Source: Lysinibacillus cavernae (lineage in GTDB: Bacteria > Bacillota > Bacilli > Bacillales_A > Planococcaceae). From it: a stretch of DNA of 64,000 nucleotides. Position numbers and translations under genes: made by a program. The notes under the pieces are model-generated. The model saw nothing but the letters and a program-made list of their open reading frames with translations. It was not told the DNA's origin and made no database searches. Every line of letters starts with the position of its first letter. Position 1 is the stretch's first letter. Where the stretch lies: positions 124,001-188,000 of the forward strand of contig NZ_WMEF01000004.1 in the NCBI RefSeq assembly GCF_009724685.1. The letters are read 5' to 3'. Positions 18,089-26,185 of this stretch are shown piece after piece.

Positions 18089-18389
18089 TTCAGAAATATA
18101 GGTCGTATTATAGAAATTCCAGTATAAATAGTGATTATTGTAGTATTAAATACCGAGTTTAATGGCCGACTCACTTGCGTAGATGGAGTCTACTGCTCTC
18201 CGTAAGCATCGTATAAGCAATAGTAGATAGAATCCTTTTGTTGTCAAAATTAGTATACGTATAGCATATGCAGGTGGATTTTCCCCATTTTGTTTGAACA
18301 ATTCACAAGTGTTTACCATAAAAAAACATCTAAAATTAGGCATTTCCAGTAGTGCAATCAGAAAAGGAACTGGAGTAATTTACAAAATA

Positions 18390-18740
18390 CACAAGGATTA
18401 AGTTCCTTTAGAAACAGGATTAATCTTACTGCCTGAAGCAATTCTAAAGGGAATTTTAAGTCCGAGAAGATTGCTGAAAATTTAACATTAGTTGATATCC
18501 AAATATTAGCTAGTATTATTTTAGTTTTGAAAGATTGGATAATTGAAAATACATCAAGTTTGTATATTGCGAAAATATATGTAATTCTAATGTAAGTATT
18601 TATCTTGTTAATATGCTATACAAATACATGGATTAAATTCATTAACACTTAAACAGACACCACCACGGGTTTACAGTATTAATAGTACCTTAAACCAAGT
18701 TGCGGGAGCTATTGGAACTAGTTTACTGCATTAATGTTGA
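18390..18740 (+). pseudogene. remnant of an EmrB/QacA-type MFS drug exporter
   Basis: Short in-frame pieces match the 14-span DHA2 exporter family. VPLETGLILLPEAILKGILS is followed by a stop (about 18398-18483). Then NSTLNQVAGAIGTSLL appears at about 18686-18733, the conserved late motif of the family. Stops and frame changes lie between them. Only about 350 bases of the C-terminal half remain. Confidence 0.65.
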
Positions 18741-18986
18741 ATCAAATATACAGCCTGTGATTATAAAAACTTATTCTTAGAATAATAAGGATGTTTGGAA
18801 TTCAGTTATTCGTTGTCTCCCAAAAACAACTAGCATTATTATTTAACCATTAATTCCTGCTTCAAGTTTTATTGGAACGGAAAAACGCATCGTTTATTCC
18901 TATCTTCTTTAGTAATGTAACAAATTTAACCTTCACAGTATTTCCACAGAAAATAAAGCTATACTTCTCCCTAGAACACATTCGAA

Positions 18987-19001
18987 TGAAAATGATTATC
19001 A
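18987..19001 (+). promoter_or_regulatory. Fur box (orphan)
   Basis: TGAAAATGATTATCA matches the 7-1-7 Fur consensus at 14 of 15 positions. The surrounding promoter (TATACT about 25 bases upstream) resembles the one before the siderophore operon at 24118. Confidence 0.75.
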
Positions 19002-19151
19002 ATAACATATAGAAGGAGATGAATCTATTTTGCTTTACCTAAAATCGTAAGCATTTTTACTATGGTTAACTTACCGTTTTATTAAGGTTGCTTAGCCTGA
19101 GGAGATGTAGGGGTAATACTTAAAGCAAAAAATACTATTTTACTTAAAATG

Positions 19152-19186
19152 AAATCCATGAGGTATTACTCCTCGTGGATTTTTTG
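19152..19186 (+). terminator. intrinsic terminator
   Basis: AAATCCATGAGG and CCTCGTGGATTT form a stem with a short loop and a T-run. Confidence 0.8.
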
Positions 19187-19419
19187 CCAAAACAATGATT
19201 ATATGAAGGTCCAATTTTATCTTTTTAACTCAGATGGATGTCAATGAATGAAGTTTTTCTATTGAAAATATAAATGCTCACAGCATACTTTTAATCAATC
19301 TGTTTTTGAGAATTTTGTATAGTTGGAACTCAATGGGTTATTTATATTTTGAACTTTTACTGCTGTTCATTATAATTTAATAGAGAACGGATGTTCTTGA
19401 TTTATTAGGAGGATTGATT

Positions 19420-19884
19420 ATGGGTGGTATAAAATGGTTGTATATTTCTAAAGAAAATAAAGTTTATAAGGTTCCTAATCCTAAAAATGGGAAATTCAAA
19501 GCGATAAAGGAGCTTTCAGAACAAGATGTTTTAAAGGTTATGCTTTACTACAGAACGAAAAATAGAAAACCAGCCAAGTTAGTAATGGTTGAATTTGATC
19601 GAATTACTCTTGACTCACAAGGTATGTATGAGGTGACTGATGAAAGGCAAAGGAGGATGCTACAAAATGCCTTTCAATTTCTATATAATACACCTCAACA
19701 ATTGGCAGAAAATAAATCAACATTCGAGTTGCCTCTAGCACCTACCGTTCCTTCCACTATTGAAAAAAAGGCTTTATATGGATATTTAAATCAGAATTTA
19801 CCAAACTTAGGAAACGATGCTCCGGCAATCGTAGAAAATGCAATAAGCTCACTAAATAATATACATGAGAAAAAATCAACTTAA
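19420..19884 (+). CDS. hypothetical protein, 154 aa
   Basis: Not recognised. The ATG at 19420 has an ideal TAGGAGGA site. It is soluble and basic at the N-terminus (GGIKWLYISKENKVYKVPN, with FKAIKELSEQDVLKVMLYY near 30). No signal peptide or membrane segment. The middle (ITLDSQGMYEVTDERQRRM) and the tail are helix-prone. Composition is Lys/Asn-rich and AT-rich like its surroundings. It stands alone in accessory DNA. Confidence 0.65.
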   Translation: MGGIKWLYISKENKVYKVPNPKNGKFKAIKELSEQDVLKVMLYYRTKNRKPAKLVMVEFDRITLDSQGMYEVTDERQRRMLQNAFQFLYNTPQQLAENKSTFELPLAPTVPSTIEKKALYGYLNQNLPNLGNDAPAIVENAISSLNNIHEKKST

Positions 19885-20194
19885 TTAAAGAAGCTAATAA
19901 ATTAAGAAAAAGTAATTTAAAACTGTACTTTTAAAAAAAGGGTTAATGAAATTACAGATGATTTTGGAGTGGTAGATTTGGATTACAACATCAGTGTAGA
20001 AGAAAAATTGGGGAAGCCTTTAAAGGAAAAATGTATGACGTTTAGTATTTTTCAAAGTTATTCAGAGTGTGTTATTTGAATAAAAACCTGTAAGTTTGAC
20101 GCTTTAAACCTGCATTTTTAATCGTTCTAAACCTTAATTACAGATTCTTGAATAAACGATTAGACTGTATACCAAAGATATTGTGAACAAATAT
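19885..20194 (+). other. intergenic, possible gene fragment
   Basis: About 19948-20079 is an open stretch reading EITDDFGVVDLDYNIS, then VEEKLGKPLKEKC, to a TGA. It has no start codon or ribosome site. It may be the end of a degraded gene of unknown family. Nothing else is seen. Confidence 0.3.
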
Positions 20195-20227
20195 ACTTAA
20201 GCTAACGGGGCAGGTTAGTTGAATAAG
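20195..20227 (+). repeat. short dispersed motif, copy A
   Basis: ACTTAAGCTAACGGGGCAGG with GTTAGTTGAATAA following. Related sequences occur at 21183-21210 and 21743-21775. Confidence 0.5.
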
Positions 20228-20238
20228 ATATATACTGA

Positions 20239-20397
20239 AAAAGAGGCTGGGACAGAACTCGACTATTTTGAAAAATAGCGAAAACAGATAATAACTTTTT
20301 TGCTTCAATGAATAGAGTGTTCCTTCCTAAATCAAAAAAGTGTTAGACCGAAATACAATCGGTCTAACATTTTTTCTTTTTGTCCCAGCCTCTTCCT
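20239..20397. repeat. inverted-repeat element (MITE- or terminator-like)
   Basis: AAAGAGGCTGGGACA at the left and TGTCCCAGCCTCTTCC at the right (20381-20396) are complementary ends of a 159-bp element. An inner hairpin, TGTTAGACCG / CGGTCTAACA at 20341-20369, is followed by a T-run. Such GAGGCTGGGACA elements are common between genes in low-GC Firmicutes. It may serve as a terminator. Confidence 0.7.
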
Positions 20398-20431
20398 ATA
20401 TAATTAGTGTATAACTATAAATCCAAAATGA

Positions 20432-20878
20432 TTATTTGTATTTCTTGGCTAGAGATTCGCTGCCAATTGCTCCAATGATAGTCATAAAAAACGGTCCAAC
20501 TTGAAATAACAGAGAATCCTGTAAGAACACAATGTTTAAATCAAATAACTTATTACCTATTACAATGAATATCTTAGCTAGTATGATTAAAAATCCAATT
20601 ATTAGAAGAATATCAAAAAACAATTTCCACCGTGGATAGACTAATGTTTGGCTATCTTTTATGAGTTTCTCTTTCAAAGAATTATCCCCCTTTACTAATT
20701 CATCAAGAGTAATATCAAATATGTCACTTAACTTAATTAACAATTCAATACTAGGGTAACTTTCTCCACGTTCCCATTTTGAAATAGATTGTCTACTAAT
20801 ATTAAGTTTTTCACCAAGCTGTTGTTGTGACATATTATGCTTTTGACGTTCTTCTTTTATTTTTGAAGAAAAATACAT
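20432..20878 (-). CDS. XRE-family regulator with membrane tail
   Basis: A 148-residue protein. The helix-turn-helix spans residues 1-60 (IKEERQKHNMSQQQLGEKLN, ISRQSISKWERGESYPS). It is followed by two hydrophobic segments (FFDILLIIGFLIILAKIFIV and a shorter one). This is the pattern of small membrane-tethered Xre regulators. The ATG at 20878 has GGAG 8 bases upstream; the frame runs further to 20935 without a better site. The target is unknown. Confidence 0.85.
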   Translation of the reverse strand: MYFSSKIKEERQKHNMSQQQLGEKLNISRQSISKWERGESYPSIELLIKLSDIFDITLDELVKGDNSLKEKLIKDSQTLVYPRWKLFFDILLIIGFLIILAKIFIVIGNKLFDLNIVFLQDSLLFQVGPFFMTIIGAIGSESLAKKYK

Positions 20879-21343
20879 ATGATCAACTCCTATCCACAGT
20901 ATATTTATTTGTACTAAAAAACTAAAGAACCGCATCGTTGCAGGGGTGTAAACTATTAGTTTCCCCTTGGAAATAGCGTTTATTATTGTTTATAGCCCTT
21001 CATTTGCCTGTTAATTATAAGTAAAATAGGAATTTAATGGACTTTCCTTAAACTGCTAAAGTGGCTGTTTAGTCAGTGTCTTTTATGGGGTTTTATTAAA
21101 TTATAAAAGTTCTTTTGTTATATCGCTATGAGCAGGGTTCCTGTAATAATTGAAAGGAAATTTAGAGCTTGTGAAATAATGCACTTAAGCTAACGAGTGC
21201 GTTAATTAAAGATCATTGAACATTTGAGTTGCATATGCAGCTCTTTTTCTTTATTGAACTTACTGAGCAAATATATCAAAGTGCAATATATAATTACACC
21301 AATGTATTAAGTGTATTACTGCAAGATATTGTTCAGAAGCATT
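20879..21343. other. intergenic region without a recognised gene
   Basis: AT-rich, with no supportable ORF. It contains motif copy B (21183-21210). Confidence 0.5.
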
Positions 21344-21371
21344 AAGAAAAGCGTTGCGCAAAAGCAACGCT
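21344..21371 (-). terminator. terminator of the small membrane protein gene
   Basis: AGCGTTGC (21350-21357) pairs with GCAACGCT (21364-21371). T-rich on the minus strand. Confidence 0.75.
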
Positions 21372-21558
21372 AAGTTCGTTCAATTTTAGACAACATTACA
21401 ACACTAGAAACAAAACCTATCAATCCGCTAACCAAGAAAATGTATGCTACTAGTATTGACATAGTTTCTAAGTTGTTTGTAAAGATTTTATATGCCCCTG
21501 CAGTAAATAATGCCAAACTACTAACTGAACAAAGTAATGTTTTATTCTTGTAAGTCAA
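21370..21558 (-). CDS. small two-span membrane protein, 62 aa
   Basis: Not recognised. TTG start at 21558 with AGGGGTG 7 bases upstream. Two hydrophobic segments (LLCSVSSLALFTAGAY and ILVAYIFLVSGLIGFVSSVV) and a short basic end. Its own terminator follows directly, which supports a real gene. Function is unknown. Confidence 0.5.
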   Translation of the reverse strand: MTYKNKTLLCSVSSLALFTAGAYKIFTNNLETMSILVAYIFLVSGLIGFVSSVVMLSKIERT

Positions 21559-21912
21559 AAAAACACCCCTAAATAATGGTATGTATATAAGTTAATATAA
21601 ATTTAGTTTTTGGTTAACATAATCTTTTTTTTCATTGGAGAGTGTCACAAAAACAAAGTACCTTACCGCACAATATGAGGAAATTAATAAATAAGGTAAT
21701 CCACTACTCATTCGAATATCAAGAATTTATCGTGAATAAATGAACTTAAACAACGGGGCAGCATAGTGGAATAAACAAAAATTCTTCGTTATAAAAACAA
21801 GAAAACCAATATTAGTGTGTAAAGAATGGAAATCCATGATGTAGGAAATAATGTAGTTCTCTTATGCAAATAACAATGCAAAATAAAACCAAAACAATAC
21901 GGAGGTAAAAAA
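21559..21912. other. intergenic region
   Basis: Holds motif copy C (21743-21775) and the ribosome site GGAGG at 21901-21905 of the next gene. No other feature is supported. Confidence 0.5.
21743..21775 (+). repeat. short dispersed motif, copy C
   Basis: ACTTAAACAACGGGGCAG with CATAGTGGAATAAAC following. Similar in layout to copies A and B. Confidence 0.45.
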
Positions 21913-22818
21913 ATGAATGTCCTTGATTGTATCATTATAGGTGGTGGTCCTTCGGGGTTAAGTGCTAGCTTAACTTTAGGAAGGGCTAGGAGAAACATTG
22001 CATTATTTGACGATAGAACGAATAGGAATAGGGTGACACAAGCGTCACATGGATTTATTACTCGTGATGGGATAAAACCACAAGCGTTAAAAGAAATAGC
22101 GTTAAAAGAGTTGGAGAATTACCCGTCCGTATCATATTTTACTGCAACAGTTACTGAAATTATTAAGGATATAGGTAATGAGCGATTTACTGTCAAAACA
22201 TCTACTAGTCAGGAATTTATTTCAGAAAAAATAATACTCGCCACCGGTATTCAAGAAATATTTACTATACCAAGTATAAGAAAGTTTTATGGGAAAAGTC
22301 TATTTAGTTGTCCGTATTGTGATGGCTGGGAACAAAAAGATAAGCCATTAGTGGTTATTGCAGAAAAAGAAGAGCATGTACTGCATTTGACTAAGTTAAT
22401 TTATAATTGGTCGCAGGATTTGGTTGTCTTAACGAATGGAGTTCAATTATCTATTGAGGGTAAAATGGCGTTACAAAAACACAATATCAAAATTATACCG
22501 GAAAAGATAAAAGGCTTACTAGGTAATGACGGCTACTTACAAAAAATAGAGTTTGAAACAGGCGCAACAATTATAAGATCAGGTGGATTTGTTGCCCCAT
22601 CTTATTATCGCCCAAATCAATTTGCTAAGAAGCTTGGCTGTGAAATTCATGAAAATGGAAAAGTTATAACAGATGGTGTTGGTAGAACAACCCAAAAAAA
22701 CGTATATATTGCAGGGGAAACCGAAAGATCTAAACCATCCTCTTTAATGATTTCAGCTGCTAAAGGTAATAAAGCTGCGATTTCAGTAAACACTGATTTA
22801 ACGATGGAACGCTTTTGA
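21913..22818 (+). CDS. thioredoxin-reductase-like flavoprotein
   Basis: A 301-residue NAD(P)/FAD-dependent oxidoreductase of the TrxB-like group. FAD-binding GGGPSG at 10-15. Redox pair Cys133-Cys136 in CPYCDGWE. ATG (IILATG) and GD-like (NVYIAGE) motifs are present. The active-site sequence CPYCDG differs from true TrxB (CATCDG) and resembles the TrxR-like disulfide oxidases such as those acting on dithiol natural products. No thioredoxin or biosynthetic gene is nearby, so the partner is open. ATG with GGAGG upstream; transcribed alone. Confidence 0.88.
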   Translation: MNVLDCIIIGGGPSGLSASLTLGRARRNIALFDDRTNRNRVTQASHGFITRDGIKPQALKEIALKELENYPSVSYFTATVTEIIKDIGNERFTVKTSTSQEFISEKIILATGIQEIFTIPSIRKFYGKSLFSCPYCDGWEQKDKPLVVIAEKEEHVLHLTKLIYNWSQDLVVLTNGVQLSIEGKMALQKHNIKIIPEKIKGLLGNDGYLQKIEFETGATIIRSGGFVAPSYYRPNQFAKKLGCEIHENGKVITDGVGRTTQKNVYIAGETERSKPSSLMISAAKGNKAAISVNTDLTMERF

Positions 22819-23044
22819 TTACGTCATAAAATCTTCTGCTTCAACTAAATAAGAACTTAGCTAATACAATTAAACACATCAGTGCCGATGTGTTGTCACA
22901 TATACTTCAAACATTGTGTTAGAGTTAGCCTCAAATCTACCCTGATAAGTTGTTATAATAGGTTTTTAGAAATTTAATATTTATAAATCCGATATTCTTT
23001 TTTGTGATAAATATTTTATTTAGTGAAGTAGAGGTGAATCACAG

Positions 23045-23722
23045 GTGAAGCAAGTGTTGGTAATTAAGAATGAACGGTCTTTAGCAAAAAAAATTGTAAG
23101 CGGTTTAAAGCAAGAAGGCTCTTTCATTTGGACACTTCACAATGAAAAAAAAGGTTTAAATATTGTATATGAGCAAGATTGGGATATTATCGTATTGGAT
23201 TGGGATTCGTTAAGTATATCTGGACCGGAAATTTGCAGACAAATAAGGGCTGTTAAAACGACACCGATAATCATTGTGACCGACAATGTGTCTAGCAAGG
23301 ATTGTATAGACGGATTACAGGCAGGGGCAGATGATTATATAAGAAAACCCTTTGAGAAAGAAGAATTAGTAGCAAGGATAAAAGTTATTTTAAGAAGAGG
23401 GGACTATATCCACACTATCGAGAATAATTTCTTGCGGTTTAAAGATCTCTTCGTTGATGCATCACGCAGTACTGTGACAAAAAGTGGTGAAAATCTCCAG
23501 CTTACTAAGCGCGAGTATGATTTACTAGTGTTTATAATGAAGAATAAAAATAAAATATTGGGCCGTGAAATACTCTTGAACCAGGTTTGGGGATATGACA
23601 TAGCAGTCAATCCAAATGTAGTGGATTTATATATTGGGTATCTAAGAAAAAAGCTAAAGTGTGACAAAAAAGACCGATATATTCAAACAATACACGGTAG
23701 AGGCTATTCAATGATTGAATAG
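23045..23722 (+). CDS. OmpR-type response regulator with degenerate acidic pocket
   Basis: A 225-residue protein with receiver (1-118) and winged-helix DNA-binding domain (125-225; LTKREYDLLVFIMKN, GRGYSMIE). Asp52 (IVLDWD) is the likely phosphoacceptor; Thr79 and Lys101 (RKPF) are conserved. The usual Asp pair near residues 8-9 is replaced by Lys8-Asn9 (VLVIKNE), so Mg2+-dependent phosphorylation may be weak or absent. GTG start with AGAGGTGA at 23030-23037. No histidine kinase adjoins it. Confidence 0.9.
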   Translation: MKQVLVIKNERSLAKKIVSGLKQEGSFIWTLHNEKKGLNIVYEQDWDIIVLDWDSLSISGPEICRQIRAVKTTPIIIVTDNVSSKDCIDGLQAGADDYIRKPFEKEELVARIKVILRRGDYIHTIENNFLRFKDLFVDASRSTVTKSGENLQLTKREYDLLVFIMKNKNKILGREILLNQVWGYDIAVNPNVVDLYIGYLRKKLKCDKKDRYIQTIHGRGYSMIE

Positions 23723-23782
23723 TGACAATAAGATAATAGGTAAAGTACAGTTTGTCACAGTAATAAATATTAACATAATCGA

Positions 23783-23827
23783 AAAAAACGAGTAAAAACA
23801 GTTTCAACCAGTTTTGCTCGTTTTTTT
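23783..23827 (+). terminator. terminator of the response regulator gene
   Basis: AAAACGAG...CTCGTTTT with additional pairing AAAAC/GTTTT and a T7 run. Confidence 0.8.
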
Positions 23828-24011
23828 GTTCTATTAAATTTTAAAACCAAATTGTTTCTGGAAGAAATTGAAGTTACGGAAACCTTAAAAAATACTTCAT
23901 GTAATACTTTTTGTACCCAATTTATGCTTGATGTAACTTTATTTATCAATTTACATCCTTCACAAGATTTTCACATAATTAATGACTATACTATTCCACA
24001 GGACGCACAAA

Positions 24012-24026
24012 TGAAAATGATTATCA
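24012..24026 (+). promoter_or_regulatory. Fur box of the siderophore importer
   Basis: TGAAAATGATTATCA, 14 of 15 to consensus, 92 bases before the lipoprotein start. Iron-repressed transcription is inferred. Confidence 0.85.
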
Positions 24027-24117
24027 ATAGCGATTAAATTGGATAGCAAGTACTATTTCATTCAATCTATGAGCTTCTTCTCATTTTCAAAATAAACTAC
24101 ATAAAAGGAGTATATGT

Positions 24118-25149
24118 ATGAAAAAATTTATGTCATTAAAATTTGTTGTTCTTATGGCGGTTTTGACTTTGATGTTAGCAGCTTGCTCAAGTTCAAGTAA
24201 TGAAGGTAAACAAGAGTCAAAGTCATCTGAAGCTAACGGAAGTGAAGAGGTTGCTAAGCCTACGACGGTTGAAATCACTGATGCACATGGAACTGTTACT
24301 GTTCCTGTAAACCCAAAAAATGTAGTTGCCTTGGATAATAGAACGTTTGAAACTTTAGCTGATTGGAAAATTGAACTAGCAGCTGTTCCAAAGGATATAA
24401 TGCCTGAGGGTATTTCATATAAAAATGATGATTCAGTTCAAAATATTGGGAATCACCGTGAACCAAATCTTGAAATTCTAGCGGCAGCAAACCCTGAACT
24501 TGTAATTGTCGGACAAAGATTTGCTGACTATTACGAAGAAATAAAAAAATTAGTGCCAAATGCCACTGTTATTGATCTTAATGTTGATGTTTCTGAGGAA
24601 GCAGCTACACCTGGGGAAAACTTAGTAAATGGACTTAAAGATTCTACAATTTCTTTAGGTAAAATTTTTGATAAAAATGAGGAAGCTAAACAATTGGTAG
24701 CTGATTTTGATAAAGTGATCGAAGATGCTAAATCTGCATATAACGGAACAGATAAAGTGATGAGTGTTATTGTTTCTGGTGGAGATATTGGCTTTGCAGC
24801 TCCTCATTCTGGGCGTGTTTGGGGACCAATGTATGAAATTTTCGGATGGGTTCCAGCATTAGAAGTTACTGATTCTTCTACAGATCATAAAGGTGATGAA
24901 GTTTCTGTTGAAGCTATTGCACAAAGTAATCCTGATTGGCTTTTCGTATTAGATCGTGATGCAGGAACATCTGATGCTGCTACTTCAACTCCTGCTCAGG
25001 ATGTTATTGCTAACGCACCTGCTCTTCAAAATACAACTGCTGTTTCTAAAGAACAGATTATTTATGCACCAGCAGATACTTACACGAATGAATCAATCCA
25101 GACTTATTTAGAGTTATTTGAAAACCTTACAAATGCTTTAGCTAAGTAG
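24118..25149 (+). CDS. yclQ: petrobactin/YclQ-type siderophore-binding lipoprotein
   Basis: A 343-residue binding lipoprotein (lipobox LAAC, Cys23; Ser/Glu-rich linker). It belongs to the periplasmic_binding_2 fold with EPNLEILAAANPELVIVGQR and a late NPDWLFVLDRDAG motif seen in FatB/YclQ proteins. These bind catecholate siderophores such as petrobactin and hand them to the permease pair encoded next. First gene of a four-gene operon behind a Fur box. The exact siderophore cannot be read from sequence. Confidence 0.88.
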   Translation: MKKFMSLKFVVLMAVLTLMLAACSSSSNEGKQESKSSEANGSEEVAKPTTVEITDAHGTVTVPVNPKNVVALDNRTFETLADWKIELAAVPKDIMPEGISYKNDDSVQNIGNHREPNLEILAAANPELVIVGQRFADYYEEIKKLVPNATVIDLNVDVSEEAATPGENLVNGLKDSTISLGKIFDKNEEAKQLVADFDKVIEDAKSAYNGTDKVMSVIVSGGDIGFAAPHSGRVWGPMYEIFGWVPALEVTDSSTDHKGDEVSVEAIAQSNPDWLFVLDRDAGTSDAATSTPAQDVIANAPALQNTTAVSKEQIIYAPADTYTNESIQTYLELFENLTNALAK

Positions 25150-25168
25150 TGTAAAGGAGTATAAAACG

Positions 25169-26185
25169 GTGCCAAAAAATATAATTTCTAGGGTTGAGAG
25201 TTTTTCTCAACCCCAGTTTTATAATCACAATAAGATATGGACAAAACCTTTTATATTAGCGATTATAGTTGTTATTATTTTAGGCATTATATCACTGTTT
25301 ACTGGAGTTTATGATATACGTGGACAAGAGGATGGAATGGAGATGTTTTTCATAACTCGTGTTCCAAGAACAGCTGCATTAATGCTTACTGGAGCTGCAA
25401 TGGCAATGGCAGGACTCGTAATGCAACTTATTACACAGAATCGTTTTGTTGAACCTACCACAACAGGAACTATTGAATGGTCAGGTCTAGGACTGCTTTT
25501 TGTTTATTTATTATTTCCTGCTCCATCTTTAGTTTTAAGAATGACGGGTGCAATCATTTTTTCGTTTATAGGAACTATGATTTTCTTTTTATTTTTAAGA
25601 AGAGTTAAACTTCGTTCGTCTTTAATAGTTCCGATCATTGGATTGATGCTTGGAGCAGTCATTTCTGCAATTTCCACTTTTATGGGACTCCTTTTCCAAA
25701 TGACGCAAAGTATTGAAGCTTGGTTTGTAGGCTCTTTTGCGCCAGTTCAGGTGGGAAGATATGAATATTTATGGCTAATTGTTATTGTTACTTTGCTTAT
25801 TTTTATTTATGCTAATAGACTGACTTTAGCTGGACTAGGAGAAGATGTCGCAACAAGCCTTGGTGTTAACTACAATAGGATTGTTCTTTTTGGGACTGGC
25901 CTTATTTCTGTTGCAGTTGGAATTGTTGCAGCTGTTATTGGAAATTTACCTTTCTTAGGTTTAATTGTCCCTAACATAGTTTCAATGTTTAGAGGCGATG
26001 ATCTTAGGAGTAATTTACCTTGGGTTTGTGTGATAGGAATGGGTACTATAACTGCTTGTGACATAATTTCTCGAACTATTATAATGCCATTTGAAGTACC
26101 TGTCTCTTTAATACTTGGAACAGTGGGGGCAGTCGTATTTATTACTATTTTATTGAGACAAAGAAAACCAAGGAGGCTACGATGA
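25169..26185 (+). CDS. yclN: FecCD-type siderophore permease (YclN/FatD-like)
   Basis: A 338-residue integral membrane permease of the BtuC/FecCD family with about nine or ten spans. It shows RVPRTAALMLTGAAMAMAG near residue 67 and GNLPFLGLIVPNIV near 265. The GTG start has AAGGAG upstream and lies 19 bases after the binding-protein gene. It forms a heterodimer with the next gene product, with which it overlaps by 4 bases. Confidence 0.92.
   Translation: MPKNIISRVESFSQPQFYNHNKIWTKPFILAIIVVIILGIISLFTGVYDIRGQEDGMEMFFITRVPRTAALMLTGAAMAMAGLVMQLITQNRFVEPTTTGTIEWSGLGLLFVYLLFPAPSLVLRMTGAIIFSFIGTMIFFLFLRRVKLRSSLIVPIIGLMLGAVISAISTFMGLLFQMTQSIEAWFVGSFAPVQVGRYEYLWLIVIVTLLIFIYANRLTLAGLGEDVATSLGVNYNRIVLFGTGLISVAVGIVAAVIGNLPFLGLIVPNIVSMFRGDDLRSNLPWVCVIGMGTITACDIISRTIIMPFEVPVSLILGTVGAVVFITILLRQRKPRRLR

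Larger units (their letters stand above)
18741..19419 (+). other. decayed intergenic region with an orphan Fur box
   Basis: No intact gene. It contains a Fur box at 18987-19001, a ribosome-site-like AAGGAG (19012-19017) followed by a frame that stops after a few codons, and a terminator at 19152-19186. The layout suggests a lost iron-regulated gene. Confidence 0.5.
23723..24117 (+). other. intergenic: terminator and siderophore operon promoter
   Basis: Holds the terminator at 23783-23827, a TATACT -10 candidate at 23987-23992 and the Fur box at 24012-24026. A 61-codon frame at 23852 has no ribosome site and runs over the Fur box. Confidence 0.6.

Noticed and set aside
18146..18343. 65-codon minus-strand frame
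   Set aside because: No ribosome site, no recognisable sequence, in decayed DNA.
23852..24037. 61-codon frame upstream of the siderophore operon
   Set aside because: It runs through the Fur box and promoter and has no ribosome site.
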